From Cudoniella acicularis (Eukaryota; Ascomycota; Leotiomycetes; Helotiales; Helotiaceae), in assembly GCA_013054445.1 (NCBI GenBank), contig JAAMPI010000114.1, forward strand, positions 1 through 64,000: a stretch of DNA of 64,000 bases, read 5' to 3'. The notes under the pieces were generated by a model. That model had not been told where the DNA came from, searched no databases, and saw only the letters and a program-made list of their open reading frames with translations. This document shows positions 59,719-64,000 of this stretch, piece by piece (the stretch's first letter is position 1; each line of letters begins with the position of its first letter). A program made the position numbers and the translations under genes.

Positions 59719-60312
59719 AGTTCTTAAGTCAAGCGATTATTCGCGGAAACGTGTTGTTATACGAAGATCACTTAAGCATTCGGATGTATTATAGCGCTAT
59801 TGAATTCATCTTACCTCCAAATAGTCTTATTTAAGTCTTATTTATATCATGCTCAACGTGTATGCTCAGTGCCTACTCTTCTAGGTTTATATCATAAACT
59901 ATCTAATCGTTTTCAGTTTAGTTTTTTAGGCCTAGCTGTCTTGTTGGCGTCATACTAGCACCTTGAAGCTAGTCTAACCGTCAATCATGATTCTGAGATA
60001 GTTCACTGATTCGCTGGTCCCACATGCCCTCGCCCCACAGGTCTGTAGCAAAAAAGGATGTTGCGGATATGTAACCTTTGACGTAGATCGCATCGTCGTG
60101 GATCGCGCGGGCCAAGATATTAGAGATCGGACACAAGATAGGGAGAGGGTTCTCTTGAAGCAGGAAGGTAATGCTAGAAAGTATGAGTTGGCTTGTACTC
60201 AGGACGCAGGAAGTAGTAATGTACAGTTTGTATTTATTTTCTATTCCTTTATAGTGCCGTGAGGAGAGCCCTATGCAAGGTCTCTTTTTCCCTGCTTCGG
60301 ATTCTGTATTAT
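59719..60312. other. Intergenic, no gene seen
   Basis: No supported gene. A minus-strand frame at 59981-60316 has no recognisable domain. Confidence 0.4.
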
Positions 60313-60510
60313 TCAAATGCAGAACCCCATAACAGAGTATACTCCCGTCTTGCAGGTCTGCCGCAACGAGTTTCCTAACTCGTCGACCTCGGCAGTGTCA
60401 CAGTCGTCTGTAGCTTCTGTTGTGGTGATATCTGTCCAGTTGGTACTGCAGCCACTGTGTTGGTTGGCGCTAACCCCCGCATAACCGTTGGCAATGGTTT
60501 GACACGACTG
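60313..60510 (-). other. Cysteine-containing exon fragment, unidentified
   Basis: After an acceptor ctttcag the minus strand reads QSCQTIANGYAGVSANQHSG, then CSTNWTDITTTEATDDCDTA and EVDELGNSLRQTCKTGVYSV, with TGA at 60315-60313. Six Cys in about 65 residues and the protein-like composition suggest the last exon of a secreted protein. Upstream sequence (60520-60650) offers no clear partner exon. Family unknown. Confidence 0.35.
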
Positions 60511-61151
60511 CTGAAAGAAGAGGGGCCTTTTAGGTCACCTCTCTCTTGGTCGACGAGATTTGAGATGAGGAGGAGCAGTTTTTGGGAGGAGGAACATTTG
60601 TTCTGGGGGGTCGCCTGTGCGATGATAACCCGGCAAGCGAACGGCGGTTGAGGCTACGTAAGACAGCGACCAAACCTGCTGAATTTAGCAGCCCAAACCG
60701 TAGTACTTAGACATGAGGCATAATTATTTTATATTTATAAGTAAAAATTAATAAATATCAGGAATTTTAATGGGGTGAGCATTTTAACGGGATATCAAAT
60801 ATATTACGCCGAAGAGCTAGGGGTAAAGGATACGTCGATACGGTCATGCGTGTGAGAGTAGGTATTATTATATTAAGAAGATGTTTTTGCGAGAGCTGTT
60901 AATGCTTGAGAACTTAGGTTCAGTATTTACAATTAAAAATGACGTTGGACATTAGATTCCAATCGGGAAATAAGGGAAGAAACTTTTAACTGAGTCCAAG
61001 ATTTCGTTCTTCTGCTGATTTCCGCTCGAACCTTATTTCAATTTTTGATAAAACCTTCTGTAAGAGATAAATTCATATAAGGTCCTTCTTGAATTTGGAA
61101 ACTGAGGCCGGTAGGAAACGACAAAGAAAATTCACTATTAACTGCGAATTC
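60511..61151. other. Intergenic, no gene seen
   Basis: AT-rich spacer (especially 60720-60780) without supported features. Confidence 0.45.
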
Positions 61152-63036
61152 TCAAAGCTCTAGCAACATTTCCCCTAATTCTTGATGTGACCCATGAACC
61201 ATCTTATAGGCTTCCTTCGTAACGTTGGTTAATAACCGGACCTCATACTTTAAGAGCTTGGCCTTTTCGTACGGAAGAGGTTGTGGAAAGGGAGCAAAGC
61301 TACTTGGGGGAGAGATCACGGGCACGTGAGCCGTAACTGTAAGAGAGTTCTGGCAATTTGCGCAACCTGAGACATGCCACCTGCTGAACACGGGCTCAAA
61401 GCCAACCAGCCATCCCTTGTTAGATTTAAGAGTGTCAGATTTGGGAGTGTCGGCCCAGATAGAGACGACAAAGGAGTCGGCGATGTGACTGCGGTCTATA
61501 CCCGATACCCGCAGAATGGGTGTCGCCTGAGCATAAGATTCCGTATTGATAGGCTTTGGAATAACACTGTCGTATTTATACTTAAGTTTGGTAATGTTGA
61601 TCATGTCCTAGTGGGGACGCCAAGTCAGATCAGTTTCGATATATGCAAACAATACTACGAGTAGTGTGACGTGTGGATGAAATGATTAACCAACTCAGCC
61701 AACTCAGCACATAAAAGAGAGATATCGAAGATAAATAGAAGGATAGATGGAAAGGTTTAAGAGCTCTGGTTCCTTACAATGGAAGTTGGAGGATCATTGC
61801 TTCCAGCCTTCTTGAATGGATGCAACAGAGTTTTCATCGTCAACCATGAATCCGCCGATGTCCCTGGCATTGGACCTTGACTATCACCCGAACTAGTCCC
61901 AGGGTATCCCTCTATGATTTCAAGCTCGTCCCCGGCATTGTTATGCGTCTGCCAACTCCAGAACACTCGGTCGATGAAACAATGGTGGAAGTAGAATATC
62001 GGATCGAAGCCAGCCGTGTCATTCTCTCCCATGTCACCATTGGCACCGGGTCCCTCTGGGTCTGGCCCGTCACCCATGTCATAGCCTCCAACAGCCAGAT
62101 GCATCCCATTGTGAGATGACTTGAGTGAGACGACATATTTTGCGGAGGGGTCGTGATCGGGCTCTCCAGAACGGCTGAAGTGGCCGTCGTTATGCTTGGC
62201 AGCAGAGGTTGTGTTGGAAAAGACGGTATAGTTCGGGGCGAGAAGGCTCTGCCTATATCTCTCTCGCATGCCTGTAGAGCCGCTTGGATGGCGGTCGAGC
62301 CATTTATTGACTCTTGCATTGAGCATGCCGTTTACCCTTTCTTCACCAAGGGCCCTGATGTTATTGTTGTGCGTTTCGGTTCTTTTTCGATCGTCGGGAC
62401 CCACAAGGCCGGAGTATGGGTACCGCACTGTCTCATAGTTCTTGTGCTTTCTATAGTCAACTTTTTGGCTACCAGCAGTTCTTACAAGGTTGTCGAAGAA
62501 TCCTTGCTGGAGCTTGTAGGAGTAGAGCGGGTTGTTAATTTATCGACCGTCGAGCGTGTATTTCTTTTGAAGGAAGATACTCGGAATTGTGCCTTTCATT
62601 TGGTTCCAATAGGGTAGGGCAATGTTCTCGCATCCGCTGATCTTTCGGAGGGCCTCCTCTAGATGCAAGAGGTACGCGCGGTGCCAGGTTGGGAAGAGGA
62701 CATTGCCATGGTGGCAGTAGCCTCCCCACCAGTCTCGGTTTGCGTAGCCAGCACCACGGAAGGGCTGACCATGTAAACCGGCGATGTAGAAGAAGGAATT
62801 GGGGTCCGTTACGGGCTTATCCTGGATACCTTGAAGGTTTTGATAAGTTTGTCTATAGAACTTTGGTCGAGATCGAGAATGTCCTTTCGCAGGTGAGTCA
62901 TATTGTGCGGTGCGGTTGCCGAGTTAGGTAGTCTGCCTGGGGATATTGGTCACCTTCTTCAGAATCAAATGCTGATACTTATCTCATGAGGAGTAGTCCA
63001 TGGTGAAGGGCGGCCATTAAAGCTAAAATTGCCCAT
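61152..63036 (-). pseudogene. Tyrosinase (polyphenol oxidase) with frameshift and nonsense codon
   Basis: A fungal type-3 copper oxidase. A possible first exon starts at 63036 (MGNFSFNGRPSPW); the body then reads THLRKDILDLDQSSIDKLIK, FFYIAGLHGQPFRGAGYANR, CuA site HHGNVLFPTWHRAYLLHLEE, CuB site FDPIFYFHHCFIDRVFWSWQ, and after a 160-bp intron (61777-61618) the C-terminal lid with SRWHVSGCANCQNSLTVTAH. All copper-binding His regions are present. Damage: a run of four T's (62839-62842, A's in the gene) is one short before NLQGIQDKP, and TAA at 62542-62540 follows YTLDGR before INNPLYSYK. Relatives oxidise phenols for pigment or quinone formation. It is divergent from the GMC oxidoreductase. Confidence 0.85.
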
Positions 63037-63679
63037 GTCTGCCTAGCTATCAGGAAGGACAGGGTAACTCCACATAGAGATCTAGGGATACTGTATTGCT
63101 GCCTGTGCAACCACACCCTGTTAGAGGTGTGTCAGTATTTGTCACGAATAAATGTTAGTAAACTTTTATCTCCTTTACGCTTTAATATATGACAATACCA
63201 AAGCTTGTTCATGTGCATCCCCATCCACCTATAATTATTTAACAATCTCATTTTGTGATTATCATTTACACAGCATCTGGTGAATTGTACTCTTCCGGTA
63301 TCCATAACCGGGTGGATGCTGCAGATCCTAGACGGTGGCCTCTTTTTCAATCCCGAGGTGGATGCCATATCGCAGATTGCTCTGCAAGTAATGCCCTCCC
63401 GTATTGAAGAGAACATCCAATGTGGCCGAATACAACTTGTCGAATGCCTGGTTGCAATCTGCCTGCAGACTGCAAAGGTAAGACAACAAGTTAAGCCAAC
63501 ATATCCCGTTCTTCAATACCTAAGCTACCGCCCACTACCCATATCGCTGCAACCGTGACCTCTGTAGTCGGAACCGAGAGCTGGGGTTGTATAAGGAGGC
63601 AGTTCCGCCTTATCTGTTTAGTTGAAAGAGGTGACCTATTATAGTGACTTTAAAGCATCCTGAGCACCAAAGGTTCGAC
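63037..63679. promoter_or_regulatory. Divergent spacer, tyrosinase to GMC oxidoreductase
   Basis: About 640 bp between the oppositely oriented tyrosinase and GMC genes, presumably holding both promoters. No specific operator recognised; an open frame at 63280-63558 is not supported. Confidence 0.35.
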
Positions 63680-64000
63680 ATGGAACACTTTTTTGCGATT
63701 GACCTAGACGTTGTTTGCAAGCTCTGCGCCCAAGGGAACTATGATTACATCGTTGTTGGTAGTGGAATTGGTGGAGGCATACTGGCCGAGGAGCTAGCTG
63801 GCCGGGAAAAAGAGGGTCCTCTTGGTCGAACGAGGACATCTGGAATTCTCTACTCACGTTCTGAATAATTCCCGACCTCACTCTGCCTATGGGACCGGCG
63901 CATCGCAGGACAACAACATTATTTATTCCGCCGTCAAGCAAAAAGTATACATTGCAGCGGATTCCGAACCATATGTCGGCGGCCCTGTATACTCAATTTC
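63680..64000 (+). CDS. GMC oxidoreductase, partial at window end, one frame break
   Basis: The N-terminus MEHFFAIDLDVVCKLCAQGN is followed by the FAD-binding NYDYIVVGSGIGGGILAEEL, as in short fungal GMC flavoproteins. A run of five A's (63807-63811) is one too long: the frame then passes to VLLVERGHLEFSTHVLNNS, YSAVKQKVYIAADSEPYVGG and PVYSIS to the end of the window. The ATG at 63680 is used because the frame further upstream starts only with GTG. GMC enzymes oxidise alcohols, sugars or aryl alcohols using FAD, releasing hydrogen peroxide. Next to a tyrosinase it could take part in phenolic metabolism, but that is inference. Confidence 0.75.

Noticed and set aside
1..64000. tRNA, rRNA or CRISPR features
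   Set aside because: No clear T-loop plus acceptor pairing, rRNA signature or spaced repeat array was seen by eye; a covariance-model search would be needed for certainty.

Overview
The window looks like genomic DNA of a filamentous ascomycete (Pezizomycotina, possibly a leotiomycete). Coding regions are rebuilt from exons split by short GT-AG introns, mostly 48-70 bp. The families present are typical of such fungi: ferric reductase, cytochrome P450, AA11 chitin monooxygenase, pectate lyase, Dal5-like MFS, tyrosinase, Trk potassium transporter, DASH subunit Hsk3, Utp4. I see no bacterial operon signals, CRISPR arrays, rRNA or convincing tRNA.

Layout. 1-7.4 kb: a ferric reductase, an eroded unrecognised membrane-protein gene, a decayed methyltransferase and an intact membrane-anchored methyltransferase-like gene. 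7.5-14.5 kb: a P450, a repeat-bearing gap, an alpha/beta hydrolase and an O-methyltransferase. These three enzymes could act on one small molecule, but no core synthase is present. 15-23 kb: an alpha/alpha-toroid-like protein, a two-TM SLATT-domain protein, a damaged acid phosphatase and a Ser/Thr kinase with a coiled-coil tail. 24.6-30.6 kb: a pectate lyase with a stop in its signal peptide, a GPI-type surface protein, Hsk3 and an AA11 LPMO with a chitin-binding tail. 35.8-49.4 kb is the conserved housekeeping core: a truncated Trk transporter, Png1, Utp4 and a beta-hydroxyacid dehydrogenase. 50-64 kb is accessory: a short inverted-repeat element, a MOSC/reductase/ferredoxin fusion, an MFS carrier, AT-rich repeat debris, an eroded unknown gene, a damaged tyrosinase and a GMC oxidoreductase running off the end.

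The main general observation is how many genes are broken. Some carry true nonsense codons (pectate lyase, tyrosinase, the 59 kb gene, the 3.4 kb membrane protein). Five single-base frame breaks lie inside short mononucleotide runs in otherwise intact frames, which could be either decay or sequencing error. Exon coordinates are my own splice reconstructions; all those described as complete have total coding lengths divisible by three.
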